The position numbers were made by a program, and so were the translations under genes. A stretch of DNA of 64,000 nt from Winogradskyella psychrotolerans RS-3 (GTDB taxonomy: Bacteria > Bacteroidota > Bacteroidia > Flavobacteriales > Flavobacteriaceae), in NCBI RefSeq assembly GCF_000427335.1, contig NZ_ATMR01000128.1, positions 124,001 through 188,000 on the forward strand, written 5' to 3'. The notes below the pieces were generated by a model. That model was not told the origin of the DNA, did not search any database, and worked only from the letters and a program-made list of their open reading frames with translations. Shown in pieces: positions 54,223 to 62,826 of this stretch (position 1 is the first letter of the stretch; each line of letters begins with the position of its first letter).

Positions 54223-56022
54223 ATGAATAATTTAGATTACGGAATTATAGGAAATTGTAGAAGTGCCGCTTTAGTATCTAAAGAGGCATCCATTGATTGG
54301 TGTTGTTTGCCAAAGTTTGATTCCGCATCTGTATTTGCAAAGTTATTAGATGATGACATAGGAGGTAGCTTTGGTTTTATTGTTGACGAAAGTTACACTA
54401 CAAATCAATTTTATCTTGAAAACACAGCCATATTAATAACACGGTTTAGTAATGGTATTGATGTGTTTGAGGTTATTGATTTTATGCCACGATATCATAA
54501 ATCTAATGGTGGTTATCATTCGCCACCAGAATTTATTAGATATATAAAATACATTTCGGGAAAACCAGTATTAAAAGTCGCTTATAACCCGAAATTAGAA
54601 TATGCAAAAGGGGTGACTTCAACTTATGTTAAGGGCGATTTTATTGTGAGTCTTAATAATGAGCAGAGCTATGATACGTTATTTTTATATACTGATTTAG
54701 AAAAAAACGCAGTTTTAGAAGGCGAATCTATATCGCTAACGTCAGATCATTTTTTCTTGGTTGGTTATAACGAAAAGTTATTTGTACCAGACTTAAAATA
54801 TGCAAGTTTAGAGTTTGAGCGTACAAAGGTATATTGGCTCAATTGGATGGAGCGCACACCAACCTACAAAAAATATAACGAACAGATCTCCCGTAGTGCA
54901 ATGACATTAAAGTTGCTGAGTTATGATAAAACAGGTGCTGTTTTAGCTGCTGCAACAACATCTTTACCAGAAACTATTGGTGAAGTTAGAAACTGGGATT
55001 ATCGTTTTTGTTGGATTAGAGATGCCTCTATGGTAATAAAAGTAATGTCGCAATTGGGGCATAAAAACATAGCGAGACGTTATCTTGATTTTATTATCAG
55101 TTTAATGCCAGATAAGGATGAAAAATTACAGATAATGTATGGTATTAGTGGAGAAAAAATACTTACAGAGGAATCTTTGGATCATCTTTCTGGTTATAAA
55201 GGGTCTAGTCCAGTAAGAGTTGGAAACGCAGCGTACATGCAAAAACAGAATGATATCTATGGTATTTTAATGGATGTTATTCATCAGTTATTAGCTAAAT
55301 TTAGTAATGATATTGAAAATGGTGAAGAACTTTGGACAATGACTAAGGGCATTGTTTGGGTTGTAAGTAAACATTGGCAGGAACCAGATAAAGGTATTTG
55401 GGAATTTAGAGAAGGAGATCAACATTTTACTTTTTCTAAAGTACTCTGTTGGACAGCTATTGATAAAGCTTTAAAAGTAGCTAAACTCTTAGGTAAAACA
55501 TCGAAAATTGCTCGTTGGCAATTGCTAGAAGAAGCCATAAGAAAAGATATTATGGACAATGCTTGGAATGACAAAGTACAAGCATTTACGCAGGCTTATA
55601 ATTCTGAGGATTTAGATGCTTCTGTTTTATTGATGGAATCTTATGGGTTTATTGATGCTAAGCATCCTAAATTTGTGAGTACAGTAAAAGCTATTGAGCG
55701 CGATTTATGCCATGAAGGTTTATTATACAGGTATAAAACTAAGGATGATTTTGGATTGCCATCGTCTTCATTTACCATCTGTACGTTTTGGTTCATTAAT
55801 AGCTTATATAAAATAGGAGAGGAGCAAAAAGCAGCAGAACAATTTGAAAAATTATTGTCTTACAGTAATCACCTAGGTTTGTTCAGTGAGGATATCGATT
55901 TTAAAACCAAACGGTTACTAGGTAATTTTCCGCAAGCGTACTCACATTTAGCTTTAATTGAAACCGCAATCAACCTATCGAATGTTACTCCGGAAGAAAA
56001 AGTTAAAGACACGTTAGGTTAA
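54223..56022 (+). CDS. GH15 family glycoside hydrolase
   Basis: A 599-residue cytoplasmic enzyme (no signal peptide) with an N-terminal beta-sandwich (GIIGNCRSAALVSKEASIDWCCLPKFDSASVFAKLLDDD) and an alpha/alpha barrel carrying WDYRFCWIRDAS and the catalytic acid region GIWEFREG. GH15 members are glucoamylases or, in actinobacteria, trehalases. Its divergent pairing with the trehalose synthase suggests trehalose or alpha-glucan turnover, as inference. Confidence 0.92.
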   Translation: MNNLDYGIIGNCRSAALVSKEASIDWCCLPKFDSASVFAKLLDDDIGGSFGFIVDESYTTNQFYLENTAILITRFSNGIDVFEVIDFMPRYHKSNGGYHSPPEFIRYIKYISGKPVLKVAYNPKLEYAKGVTSTYVKGDFIVSLNNEQSYDTLFLYTDLEKNAVLEGESISLTSDHFFLVGYNEKLFVPDLKYASLEFERTKVYWLNWMERTPTYKKYNEQISRSAMTLKLLSYDKTGAVLAAATTSLPETIGEVRNWDYRFCWIRDASMVIKVMSQLGHKNIARRYLDFIISLMPDKDEKLQIMYGISGEKILTEESLDHLSGYKGSSPVRVGNAAYMQKQNDIYGILMDVIHQLLAKFSNDIENGEELWTMTKGIVWVVSKHWQEPDKGIWEFREGDQHFTFSKVLCWTAIDKALKVAKLLGKTSKIARWQLLEEAIRKDIMDNAWNDKVQAFTQAYNSEDLDASVLLMESYGFIDAKHPKFVSTVKAIERDLCHEGLLYRYKTKDDFGLPSSSFTICTFWFINSLYKIGEEQKAAEQFEKLLSYSNHLGLFSEDIDFKTKRLLGNFPQAYSHLALIETAINLSNVTPEEKVKDTLG

Positions 56023-56027
56023 TTTGT

Positions 56028-56819
56028 TTATTCTTTTAATAGAATGGTACCAAAGATGTTGGCATCAATCCAACCACGATTTTTATCTTTACCTTCAACA
56101 GGAATTGACCCTATAAAGTTTTCACGTTCTAAACTTTTGTCATTGTCACAGTAGGCAATGGCAAAACCTATTTTTTTATTGGCGCTTAAGTTTACAGGTG
56201 TATTTTCTCCATGATCATTGTATGAATCGTCGTAAAGTGACATTTTTACTTCCCAAATGGTTGTGTTGCCTGTGGTTATGTTTTTAGATTCGATATGCGA
56301 ATTATAAAGTTTACCTGTTTTTTCCGTAGACATGTCAACCACATTGCCATCTAAAGCGATGTGATAGGCGAAGGCATTATGATTAAATTGATGTTCGCCA
56401 CCACTATTGTCCTCATCTATAAAGATTTCTAAGCAATCGTCATCCCACCATCTCTCTAAAGGATCTTCTATTTTATCGATTAAAGTATCGTCTTTTATTT
56501 CGGCTAAAACATAAAGCGCATCATCTGTCCAGCTTAATTTAAAACGTCCAGAATAATCATCTTCAGTTAGTGAGTCGCCTAACCAAACTTGGTTTAAATC
56601 ATACCATTGGCTTTTTGCCCAAGCAGAATCGTTAGACACGCCATCAATAGTAATGGCGGTTTTGGATTTATAAACTTCTCGTAATTGCTTTTCAATTTTA
56701 GTTGATGCTATGTTTTGAGGTGCTTCTTTTAGAGAAGGTTCTTCTGCTTTTTTAGACGTTTCATTTTTACAATTGAAAACTAAAACTAAAAGAAATAGGA
56801 GGTAGGTTGCTTTTTTCAT
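56028..56819 (-). CDS. CBM9-like sugar-binding lipoprotein
   Basis: A 263-residue lipoprotein (MKKATYLLFLLVLVFNC). From ~50 a CBM9 beta sandwich: AITIDGVSNDSAWAKSQWYDL, SGRFKLSWTDDALYVLAEIKDD, WWDDDCLEIFIDEDNSGGEH, and IWEVKMSL. CBM9 modules bind sugar ends; a stand-alone lipoprotein would hold sugar at the cell surface or in the periplasm. It lies 3 bp after the DUF6265 gene on the same strand. Confidence 0.86.
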   Translation of the reverse strand: MKKATYLLFLLVLVFNCKNETSKKAEEPSLKEAPQNIASTKIEKQLREVYKSKTAITIDGVSNDSAWAKSQWYDLNQVWLGDSLTEDDYSGRFKLSWTDDALYVLAEIKDDTLIDKIEDPLERWWDDDCLEIFIDEDNSGGEHQFNHNAFAYHIALDGNVVDMSTEKTGKLYNSHIESKNITTGNTTIWEVKMSLYDDSYNDHGENTPVNLSANKKIGFAIAYCDNDKSLERENFIGSIPVEGKDKNRGWIDANIFGTILLKE

Positions 56820-56822
56820 GGG

Positions 56823-57287
56823 TTATTTTTTATAATTGAATTTTACGGTTTCTGCTATGCCATCTTCATTTTTTATATCCACATAGATATTCATTTCATT
56901 GGATGAAATTTTCTCGAAAGTCATGCCCTCAAAAATAACTTTATTTTCTGTAATTTCTTTTAAAGGAAAGTCTACGGTTTCGTCCTTTGTTTCCCAGCCT
57001 TTAAGATCTGGACCGAAATGTTTTAGTTGAAGGATTAATGAATTTTCGACTTCTCTTATGACTTCTATTTCGTAGAAAACTACTTTTCCGTCGTGAATTA
57101 ATTTAAACGTTGCCATCATGGAACCACCTGATGGTTCGCTCCAGATTTCTTCAGTAATACCACCAAAAGCTTCACCATGCCATGTGCCAGCAATCCATTT
57201 GATGTTTTCTAGTTTGGGCTCTAATGGTTTTGTTAGCTGTGCATGAGATGTTGTAAATATTAATAAGAAGATGATTACATATTTCAT
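56823..57287 (-). CDS. DUF6265 family secreted protein
   Basis: A 154-residue protein with a signal peptide (MKYVIIFLLIFTTSHAQ) and the pattern IKWIAGTWHGEAFGGITEEIWSEPSGGSMMATFKLIHDGKVVFYEIEVI, which matches DUF6265. The small beta-barrel-like chain may bind a hydrophobic ligand; there is no known activity. First gene of a unit with the CBM9 protein. Confidence 0.82.
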   Translation of the reverse strand: MKYVIIFLLIFTTSHAQLTKPLEPKLENIKWIAGTWHGEAFGGITEEIWSEPSGGSMMATFKLIHDGKVVFYEIEVIREVENSLILQLKHFGPDLKGWETKDETVDFPLKEITENKVIFEGMTFEKISSNEMNIYVDIKNEDGIAETVKFNYKK

Positions 57288-57381
57288 AGAATGATTGGTT
57301 TGAGATAGAGCAATTAATACTGTTTTTGTAATGAGTCTAAAGATATATTTTTTAAGCTGAATTTGGATAATTAAATTTTAT

Positions 57382-57397
57382 TACTACATTTGTAGTA
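57382..57397. promoter_or_regulatory. BlaI/MecI-type operator overlapping the -7 box
   Basis: TACTACATTTGTAGTA is a perfect palindrome with TACA-nn-TGTA at its centre, the MecI/BlaI operator core. The -7 box TACATTTG (57385-57392) lies inside it, so bound repressor would block RNA polymerase. It ends 14 bp before the GTG start. Confidence 0.85.
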
Positions 57398-57411
57398 TTA
57401 AAACTATAATT

Positions 57412-57798
57412 GTGGATATAAAACAACTAAATAAATCTGAGCTTCAAATTATGAAGTACTTATGGATGCTTGAAAAAGGATTTATGAAAGATATTGTAGA
57501 GAAATTTCCAGAGCCAAGACCAGCTTATACGACGATTTCAACTTTATTGAAACGTATGACAGATAAGGATTATATAGGTTTTGAACGTTTGGGTAGAGAT
57601 AAACAATATTTTCCAATTCTTAAAAAGAATGATTATTTTACAAAACAGGTTAACGGAATGATTCAGCATTTCTTCAACGATTCTAAAGCACAATTTGCAT
57701 CATTTTTTGCTAAAAATGCCGATTTATCGATGCAAGAGTTAGAAGAGCTTCAAGCGTTGTTAAAGCAAAAAATGGATCAAAAGAAAGCCAATGATTAG
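57412..57798 (+). CDS. BlaI/MecI/CopY family repressor
   Basis: A 128-residue winged-helix repressor starting at GTG 57412 (MDIKQLNKSELQIMKYLWMLEKGFMKDIVEKF). The recognition helix region is PRPAYTTISTLLKRMTDKDYI. The GTG start is supported by the operator-promoter just upstream. BlaI repressors are cut when the partner M56 receptor is activated by a cell-wall signal. Its last 8 bases overlap the M56 gene. Confidence 0.94.
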   Translation: MDIKQLNKSELQIMKYLWMLEKGFMKDIVEKFPEPRPAYTTISTLLKRMTDKDYIGFERLGRDKQYFPILKKNDYFTKQVNGMIQHFFNDSKAQFASFFAKNADLSMQELEELQALLKQKMDQKKAND

Positions 57799-59203
57799 TT
57801 ATTTCGTTTATACCATTATTAGTTTAGGCTGTTCGTACGCGGTTTATGTTTTGTTACTCAGAAAGCAAAAGACATTTCAGTTTAATCGCTTTTTCTTAAT
57901 AGGTTCTCTTCTTTTGTGTCTAGTTGCGCCATTTATGGAGATTGAACTCTTTAAGGCTGTGCCGAGTATTACTGAAATACCTTTAGAGAAATTTACTGCT
58001 TCGGTAGTGGAAACTCAGCCTATTGAAGACGTAACTTTTGGTGAGGCTCAGCAGGTCGACCACTCTCAAAAAAGTCCTTTTTTCTATGTCTACTTTATTA
58101 TAACATTGTTTTTAGTGTTCCGATTCTTAAAGAATTTATCTAAGATTTATGGATTGACAAGAAACGAATATGAATATGATGGAAAACTTAAAGTGATAAA
58201 GAGTACGGACTCTGATATGGTGTCTAGTTTTTTTAATTATATGTTTATTCCTAAACAGAACACGCTTTCTAGAGCGGATTACAAAAGCATTATTGCTCAT
58301 GAAACCGTCCATAGTGAAGAATTACATTCTGTAGATATTATCCTTTTAGAATTGCTCAGTTGCATCTTTTGGTTTAATCCATTTATTTGGTTGTACAAAA
58401 AATCCACTTTGCAGAATCACGAATTTAGAGCAGATGAAAAGTCTGTCTCATCAGGGATTGATATTGAGAATTACTCAAATACTATTATCAACTTAGGACA
58501 AAAGGAATACCGCGTTCCTCTAACTAGCGGATTTAATTTCATTCAAATCAAAAATCGAATTATTATGTTACATCAATCAAAATCATCAGTATTCAAACGA
58601 ACTTTAAACATTATATCTGTCAGCTTACTTCTTGCAGGCATCTTTGTATTAAGTTCTTACAAAGATTTAAAAGAACCGCTCGTAGTTGTTATAGATGCTG
58701 GACATGGAGGACATGATTCTGGTAATTTAGATGAGAAAAATATTGTTTTAAATATTTCTCATCAGTTATCTCTTTTGAGTAGTGATAATATCAGAATTAT
58801 TACCACAAGAACTGAGGATACATTTTTTACATTACAAGAACGTGTTGAATTTATTAGTACGCAAAATGCAGATCTAGTTGTAAGTTTGCATGCCAATGCA
58901 CATTCAAATCCATTGACAAATGGAGTAGAGGCTTACTACAACGACAAAGACGAGTTTAAGGATAAATCTTATGCATTTGGCAAGATTTTATTAGAAAACC
59001 AGATGGAATTATTTTCAACCAATCGCGGACTTAAAACAGTGCCTATGTATATTTTTAGACATATCAATAGTCCTGGTGTATTATTAGAACTCGGATTTAT
59101 TACGAATGAAGAGGATCATAAGGTTTTGATGAATGTGGATCGTCAAAAGCAAATAGCAGCTTCAATTTTTGAAGGATTAGAAGAAATTAGAAAGAGTAAC
59201 TAA
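57791..59203 (+). CDS. BlaR1-type M56 metallopeptidase fused to N-acetylmuramoyl-L-alanine amidase
   Basis: A 470-residue fusion. N-terminal helices (~1-20, 35-52, 95-112), the M56 zinc site HETVH at 170-174 and a fourth helix (~272-290), then a periplasmic Amidase_3 domain from ~298: VVIDAGHGGHDSG, VVSLHANAHSN and GVLLELGFITN hold the zinc ligands and catalytic Glu. BlaR1 proteins sense antibiotic through a C-terminal penicillin-binding domain; here the sensor is replaced by a cell-wall amidase. The partner BlaI overlaps by 8 bp. It likely senses muropeptides, as inference. Confidence 0.92.
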   Translation: MISYFVYTIISLGCSYAVYVLLLRKQKTFQFNRFFLIGSLLLCLVAPFMEIELFKAVPSITEIPLEKFTASVVETQPIEDVTFGEAQQVDHSQKSPFFYVYFIITLFLVFRFLKNLSKIYGLTRNEYEYDGKLKVIKSTDSDMVSSFFNYMFIPKQNTLSRADYKSIIAHETVHSEELHSVDIILLELLSCIFWFNPFIWLYKKSTLQNHEFRADEKSVSSGIDIENYSNTIINLGQKEYRVPLTSGFNFIQIKNRIIMLHQSKSSVFKRTLNIISVSLLLAGIFVLSSYKDLKEPLVVVIDAGHGGHDSGNLDEKNIVLNISHQLSLLSSDNIRIITTRTEDTFFTLQERVEFISTQNADLVVSLHANAHSNPLTNGVEAYYNDKDEFKDKSYAFGKILLENQMELFSTNRGLKTVPMYIFRHINSPGVLLELGFITNEEDHKVLMNVDRQKQIAASIFEGLEEIRKSN

Positions 59204-59205
59204 AT

Positions 59206-59255
59206 TAAAAAAGCCAACACAACCGAAAATCATGAATCGGAAGTGTTGGCTTTTA
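59206..59255. terminator. Bidirectional terminator
   Basis: AAAAGCCAACAC...GTGTTGGCTTTT with an inner CCGA/TCGG helix forms a long hairpin with A and T tails on both sides, serving the converging M56 and acyl-CoA dehydrogenase genes. Confidence 0.85.
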
Positions 59256-59278
59256 ACCATTCAACTTAACCTAAATTT

Positions 59279-61087
59279 TTAAAAGCAGTACTTGTTTTCT
59301 GCTTTTACTTTTTCTGCGATCTCAATACGTAAATCTACGATATCTGGATAGTTTGCATATTTTGTAAAACGCTTAAGTCCCATTAATAACATACGTTGTT
59401 CGTCTCCTTCAGCAAAAGAAATAATACTTTCTTTCCCTTTTTCTTCAACGATATCTACAGCGTGATATAAATATAATTTCGCCATTGCGATTTGTGCAGA
59501 TTGTTCTGCTTCGCTAGTACGCTTCACATTTTTCTCTGTTCTTAAAATTGCAGATTCTGCCATATAGATTTCAATTAAGATATCTGCAGCAGCAATTAAC
59601 AATTGTTGGTGTTCTTCTAGTTGCGGTCCAAATTTTTGAACAGCTCCACCAGCAACCATTAAGAATGTTTTCTTAAGTTTTGCAATCATTTGCTTTTCTT
59701 CTGAAAATAATTCAGAATAATCTGGAGTTTCAAAAGAAGGAATACCCATTAATTCTTCTTGTACTTTAGAAGCAGGACCCAATAAATCAACATGACCTTT
59801 CATCGCCTTTTTAACTAACATACCAACAGCTAACATTCTGTTTATTTCATTAGTGCCTTCGTAAATACGAGCAATACGAGCATCTCTCCAAGCAGACTCC
59901 ATTGGAGTTTCTTCAGAGAATCCCATACCACCAAAAATTTGGATACCTTCATCTGCAGCATTTTGTACATCTTCTGATACCGCTACTTTTAAGATAGAAC
60001 ATTCAATAGCATATTCTTCAACCCCTTTAAGTTCTGCTTCTTGATGCGAATTACCTGCAGCTTCTCGCATAGCAATTCTATCTTCAATATTTTTAGCAGC
60101 TCTATAGGTTGCAGATTCACCAGCATAAGCACTAGCCGCCATTTCAGCTAACTTTACTTTAATAGCTCCAAAGTCTGCAATAGGAGTTTTAAATTGTTTA
60201 CGTTCTTGAGCGTAATTTACAGCAGTCGTTAAAATACGACGCTGAGAATCTAAACAAGCCGCAGCCAATTTAATACGACCAACATTAAGAGCGTTCATGG
60301 CGATTTTAAAGCCTTCACCACGACCTGCTAACATATTTTCAACAGGCACTACAGTATCATTAAAAAATACTTGACGAGTAGAAGAGGCACGAATTCCTAA
60401 TTTGTGTTCTTCTTCACCTAAAACAATACCATTTGGATTTTCACCATTATATTCTACGATGAAACCTGTAATGTTTTTATCACCTTCAATACGAGCAAAA
60501 ACAATCATCAAACTACAGAAACCTGCATTTGAGATCCACATTTTTTGTCCGTTAATTTTATAAGACTTACCGTCTTCTGAAAGTGTAGCTGTTGTTTTAC
60601 CAGAATTGGCATCAGATCCTGCACCAGGTTCTGTTAAACAATACGCTCCAAACCACTCACCAGAGGCTAATTTAGGAACGTATTTTTGTTTTTGTTCTTC
60701 AGTACCATATAAGGTAATTGGCATAGTACCAATTCCTGTATGTGCACCAAAAGCAGTACTAAAAGAACCAGTTCCACTTGAGATATAATCACAAGTTAAT
60801 ACTGTAGATACAAAACCCATTCCCATTCCGCCATAAGCTTCAGGAACAGCAACACTTAAAAATCCCATGTCACCAGCTTTACGCATCACCTCTTCAGTTA
60901 ATGCATAATCTTTAGCTTCAAAACGTGCTTTATGAGGAATGATTTCACGATCATTAAATTCCTTTACGGATTCCTTCATCATGGTTTGTTCTTCTGAAAA
61001 ATCTTCAGGAGTAAACACATCGTCACAATTTGTTTCTTTTACTAAGAACTGACCTCCACGTAGGATGTCTTTTTCTGTATCTGCCAT
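59279..61087 (-). CDS. Acyl-CoA dehydrogenase
   Basis: A 602-residue FAD enzyme. FAD/substrate motifs AYCLTEPGAGSDANSGKTTA, KMWISNAGF, IQIFGGMGFSEETPMESAWRDARIARIYEGTNEI (catalytic Glu in YEGT). The ~200-residue C-terminal extension after that is typical of this flavobacterial subgroup. It performs the first oxidation of fatty-acid beta-oxidation. Third enzyme of the unit read on the minus strand, after thiolase. Confidence 0.95.
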   Translation of the reverse strand: MADTEKDILRGGQFLVKETNCDDVFTPEDFSEEQTMMKESVKEFNDREIIPHKARFEAKDYALTEEVMRKAGDMGFLSVAVPEAYGGMGMGFVSTVLTCDYISSGTGSFSTAFGAHTGIGTMPITLYGTEEQKQKYVPKLASGEWFGAYCLTEPGAGSDANSGKTTATLSEDGKSYKINGQKMWISNAGFCSLMIVFARIEGDKNITGFIVEYNGENPNGIVLGEEEHKLGIRASSTRQVFFNDTVVPVENMLAGRGEGFKIAMNALNVGRIKLAAACLDSQRRILTTAVNYAQERKQFKTPIADFGAIKVKLAEMAASAYAGESATYRAAKNIEDRIAMREAAGNSHQEAELKGVEEYAIECSILKVAVSEDVQNAADEGIQIFGGMGFSEETPMESAWRDARIARIYEGTNEINRMLAVGMLVKKAMKGHVDLLGPASKVQEELMGIPSFETPDYSELFSEEKQMIAKLKKTFLMVAGGAVQKFGPQLEEHQQLLIAAADILIEIYMAESAILRTEKNVKRTSEAEQSAQIAMAKLYLYHAVDIVEEKGKESIISFAEGDEQRMLLMGLKRFTKYANYPDIVDLRIEIAEKVKAENKYCF

Positions 61088-61116
61088 TTTTTTTGTTATT
61101 AGATTTTAAGATTTCT

Positions 61117-61140
61117 AGAACCAAGAATCAAGACAGCTTA
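61117..61140. repeat. Inverted repeat, left end of the four-helix-bundle gene
   Basis: AGAACCAAGAATCAAGAC, the inverse complement of copies in 61500-61537; it overlaps the gene's 3' end. Confidence 0.65.
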
Positions 61141-61484
61141 AGTCCGGATTTGAAACTTGAAATCATTTTTTGTATTTGTTTTATTTTGTCTTCTAGTTCT
61201 TTAAATTTTTCTTCTGAAATGTAGTCTTCATTAAAAGCAACATTCAGTTGTGTTTCCCATTCAAAAGCAGAACCTAAGCTATACTCTAAATATTGAGCAA
61301 AATGTTTGTTTGAACTTTTACTTGTTCCTTCTGATATATTTGAAGGAATAGAAACAGCACATCTATTCATTTGATTTATTATGCCATAAGTTTCAAACTT
61401 TGGAAAACTTCGCGTGATTTTATAAGATTCTGAAACTAATGCCATGCTTTCATTCCAAATTTTTAATTTCTTGAAATTATGCAT
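61128..61484 (-). CDS. Four-helix-bundle (23S rRNA-IVS / S23-like) protein
   Basis: A 118-residue four-helix-bundle protein: NFKKLKIWNESMALVSESYKIT, FPKFETYGIINQMNRCAVSIPSNISEGTSKSSNKHFAQYLEYSLGSAFEWETQL. The IxNQMxRxAVSIPSNIxEG motif is diagnostic. These genes are found as scattered single copies and in intervening sequences of 23S rRNA; their function is unknown. It sits between two beta-oxidation genes on the same strand, framed by inverted GTCTTGATTCTTGGTTCT-like repeats. Confidence 0.88.
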   Translation of the reverse strand: MHNFKKLKIWNESMALVSESYKITRSFPKFETYGIINQMNRCAVSIPSNISEGTSKSSNKHFAQYLEYSLGSAFEWETQLNVAFNEDYISEEKFKELEDKIKQIQKMISSFKSGLKLS

Positions 61485-61499
61485 AGTATCTGTTTTTTT

Positions 61500-61537
61500 G
61501 TCTTGGTTCTTGACTCTTTTAGTCTTGATTCTTAATT
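61500..61537. repeat. Inverted repeat, right end of the four-helix-bundle gene
   Basis: GTCTTGGTTCTTGACTC and GTCTTGATTCTT, 12 bp apart. Together with 61117-61140 they frame the gene; the outer end abuts the thiolase stop. Confidence 0.65.
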
Positions 61538-62725
61538 AAGAAACTCAAATACCCCACAAGCACCTTGACCTGTACCAACACACATCGTAACAGCACCATA
61601 TTTGCCTTGCATGTTTTGCTTACGCATTTCGTCAAAAAGTTGTACCGATAGTTTTGCTCCAGTACATCCTAATGGGTGACCCAATGCAATGGCACCACCG
61701 TTGACGTTTATAATATCTGGGTTAAGACCTAATTCTCTAATTACCGCTAAAGATTGCGAAGCAAAAGCTTCATTTAACTCAATTAAAGCTAAATCGTCTT
61801 GTTTTAAACCTGCTTGTTTTAAGGCTTTTGGAATCGCTTTTACTGGTCCGATACCCATAATACGAGGCTCAACACCTGCTGCAGCATAGTTTACCATTCT
61901 TGCAATTGGTTCTAAACCTAGTTCCTTTACCATGTCTTCACTCATTACCATTACAAAAGCAGCACCATCACTCATTTGTGACGAATTACCAGCTGTAACA
62001 CTTCCACCAGCAGCAAATACCGCTCTAAGTTTTGCTAAGGCTTCTTTACTTGTTCCAGCACGAGGGCCTTCATCTTTAGTAACTGTGTAAGATTTTGTAG
62101 CTTTCTTTCCGTTAGCATCAATGTACGTTTGTTCTACTTCAATAGGAACAATTTGATCCTGAAAACGGTTTTCAGCTTGCGCTCTTAAAGCTTTCATGTG
62201 TGAATTGTAGGCGAATTCATCTTGGTCTTCACGAGATACGTTGAATTGTTTTGCAACAGCTTCAGCCGTATTTCCCATGCCCCAATAATAGTCTTCATGA
62301 CCTGCTTTTACAATAGCGTCGTAATTCAATTCTGGCTTAAAACCTGTCATTGGCACCGCACTCATGCTTTCTGCTCCACCAGCAATAATACAATCTGCCA
62401 TCCCGGCTTGTATTTTTGCAGTTGCCATACCAATAGTTTCTACTCCAGAAGAGCAAAAACGGTTGACAGTTACTCCTGGAACATCAACAATCTCTAATCC
62501 CATTAAAGAGATTAACCGTGCCATATTTAATCCTTGAGAACCTTCTGGCATTGCGTTACCAACAATAACATCGTCAATACGCTTTGGGTCTAAACCTGGC
62601 AATTCCTTCATCATATACTTGATGGTTTCTGCTGCCAATTCATCTGTTCTTTTAAAACGGAACACGCCTTTTGGTGCTTTACCAACTGCGGTTCTATATG
62701 CTTTTACTATATATGCTGTTTTCAT
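61532..62725 (-). CDS. Acetyl-CoA C-acyltransferase (thiolase)
   Basis: A 397-residue thiolase. Catalytic Cys in NRFCSSGVET near residue 89, ELNEAFASQ, GGAIALGHPLGCTGAK (His) and the final CVGTGQGACGVFE (second Cys). It cleaves 3-ketoacyl-CoA with CoA, ending a beta-oxidation cycle. It follows the HCDH/ECH gene on the minus strand after a 101 bp repeat-bearing gap. Confidence 0.95.
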   Translation of the reverse strand: MKTAYIVKAYRTAVGKAPKGVFRFKRTDELAAETIKYMMKELPGLDPKRIDDVIVGNAMPEGSQGLNMARLISLMGLEIVDVPGVTVNRFCSSGVETIGMATAKIQAGMADCIIAGGAESMSAVPMTGFKPELNYDAIVKAGHEDYYWGMGNTAEAVAKQFNVSREDQDEFAYNSHMKALRAQAENRFQDQIVPIEVEQTYIDANGKKATKSYTVTKDEGPRAGTSKEALAKLRAVFAAGGSVTAGNSSQMSDGAAFVMVMSEDMVKELGLEPIARMVNYAAAGVEPRIMGIGPVKAIPKALKQAGLKQDDLALIELNEAFASQSLAVIRELGLNPDIINVNGGAIALGHPLGCTGAKLSVQLFDEMRKQNMQGKYGAVTMCVGTGQGACGVFEFLN

Positions 62726-62731
62726 ATTTTG

Positions 62732-62820
62732 TGCTTTTGGCTATTAGCTTTTGGCTATTAGCGTCTAAAAATTATACATTATCACTGCCAATAGCTATAT
62801 GCTAAAGGCTAATCGCTTAG
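62732..62820. repeat. TAGC/AAGCTA palindromic repeat, copy 2
   Basis: Contains GGCTATTAGCTTTTGGCTATTAGC and ATAGCTATATGCTAAAGGCTAA, the halves also seen at 46088-46162. It separates HCDH/ECH and thiolase genes of the same operon. Confidence 0.6.
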
Positions 62821-62826
62821 TAATTT

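Noticed and set aside
59279-62725. Antisense open frames in the beta-oxidation genes
   Set aside because: They are low-complexity shadows of well-conserved enzymes.
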